Position numbers and translations under genes: made by a program
The notes under the pieces: generated by a model
The model's input: only the letters and a program-made list of their open reading frames with translations
Told to the model about the DNA's origin: nothing
Database searches by the model: none
Shown here: piece by piece, positions 5,489-5,841 of the stretch
Numbering within the stretch: position 1 is the stretch's first letter
Layout of the letters: each line of letters opens with the position of its first letter
From: Saprospiraceae bacterium
GTDB lineage: Bacteria; Bacteroidota; Bacteroidia; Chitinophagales; Saprospiraceae
Direction of reading: 5' to 3'
NCBI GenBank assembly: GCA_013361075.1
Contig: JABWAJ010000382.1
Span: forward strand, 1-5,841
Length of the DNA stretch: 5,841 nt

Positions 5489-5841
5489 ATGAATCGAATG
5501 TTGAAAAAAATATTGCCGCATTGCATTGCAATACTTTCATTTCTGCTCATTCTGATCGCCTATTTTTTTCCGCAGGTAGAAGGAAAAGTCGTTACCCAGG
5601 GCGATATTGTGCAATACATGGGCATGTCGCAGGAAGCGCGTGAATTCAAGAAACAGACCGGTGAAACAACCCTTTGGACCAATTCCATGTTCGGAGGGAT
5701 GCCGACCTATCAGATTAATACAGTAAATGCCGGGAATACGCTCCAGGTGGCCGATAAACTGGCATCTTTGGGCATTAAAGCTCCGATTGGGCGTTTTTTT
5801 ACGGCCATGCTTGGCTTTTACATCCTGATGATCGTATTGGG
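5489..5841 (+). CDS. YfhO-like membrane protein, N-terminal part (runs off the window)
   Basis: The reading frame is open for 117 codons to the window edge. The N-terminus is MNRMLKKILPH followed by a hydrophobic segment at about residues 12-27 (a first membrane span). Then come GKVVTQGDIVQYMGM (32-46) and the signature LWTNSMFGGMPTYQI (62-76), and a second hydrophobic stretch begins at about 103 (FFTAMLGFYILMIVL). This order matches the large multi-span YfhO family proteins common in Bacteroidota, which are thought to be GT-C-like glycosyltransferases or related cell-envelope proteins; the substrate is not known. Full-length members are several hundred residues longer, so most of the gene lies outside. 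An in-frame ATG three codons later (5498) is an alternative start. A 72-bp gap without an obvious terminator separates it from gpsA, so co-transcription is possible. Confidence 0.8.
   Translation, partial: MNRMLKKILPHCIAILSFLLILIAYFFPQVEGKVVTQGDIVQYMGMSQEAREFKKQTGETTLWTNSMFGGMPTYQINTVNAGNTLQVADKLASLGIKAPIGRFFTAMLGFYILMIVL

Noticed and set aside
1..5841. CRISPR array, tRNA/rRNA gene or intact insertion sequence
   Set aside because: No regularly spaced repeats, no tRNA-like or rRNA sequence and no transposase frame were recognised on either strand.

Overview
The window looks like the chromosome of a Bacteroidota bacterium, most likely of the Saprospiraceae/Cytophagales type. The evidence is a YfhO-type membrane protein with the N-terminus typical of that phylum, a Bacteroidota-style glycerol-3-phosphate dehydrogenase, few clear Shine-Dalgarno sequences, and intergenic DNA carrying small hairpin repeats of a kind I associate with these genomes. 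The phylum assignment rests on protein and repeat style only; no rRNA or other marker gene is present.

Layout: positions 1-3686 hold minus-strand genes. From the promoter side these are a secreted CE1-type esterase with an N-terminal E-set domain (2487-3686), a 172-bp gap with hairpin repeats, a 130-aa lipoprotein of unknown function (1922-2314), and 18 bp further on an acyl-CoA synthetase of the medium-chain/ACSM type (206-1903). A possible 46-aa ORF (79-219) overlaps the end of the synthetase gene. The left edge (1-205) also contains a nested inverted repeat. Positions 3687-4366 are a 680-bp divergent intergenic region: a very AT-rich part (about 26% GC over 3781-4020, counted by hand), then a structured part with a 30-bp dyad and a GGGCGACC palindrome. 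From 4367 the genes run on the plus strand: gpsA (4367-5416), then the first 117 codons of a YfhO-like membrane protein (5489 to the edge).

Functionally, the acyl-CoA synthetase (fatty or aromatic acid activation) and GpsA (sn-glycerol-3-phosphate for phospholipids) are both lipid-related housekeeping enzymes, but nothing shows they form one pathway here. The lipoprotein and synthetase may share a transcript. The esterase is probably exported and acts on esterified polysaccharides or other ester substrates; no SusC/SusD or glycoside hydrolase gene is visible beside it.

I found no convincing undescribed system. The leads worth checking are the non-coding ones: the structured repeats, the dyad at 4043-4072, the possible decayed coding sequence in the divergent region, and the small overlapping ORF at the left edge.
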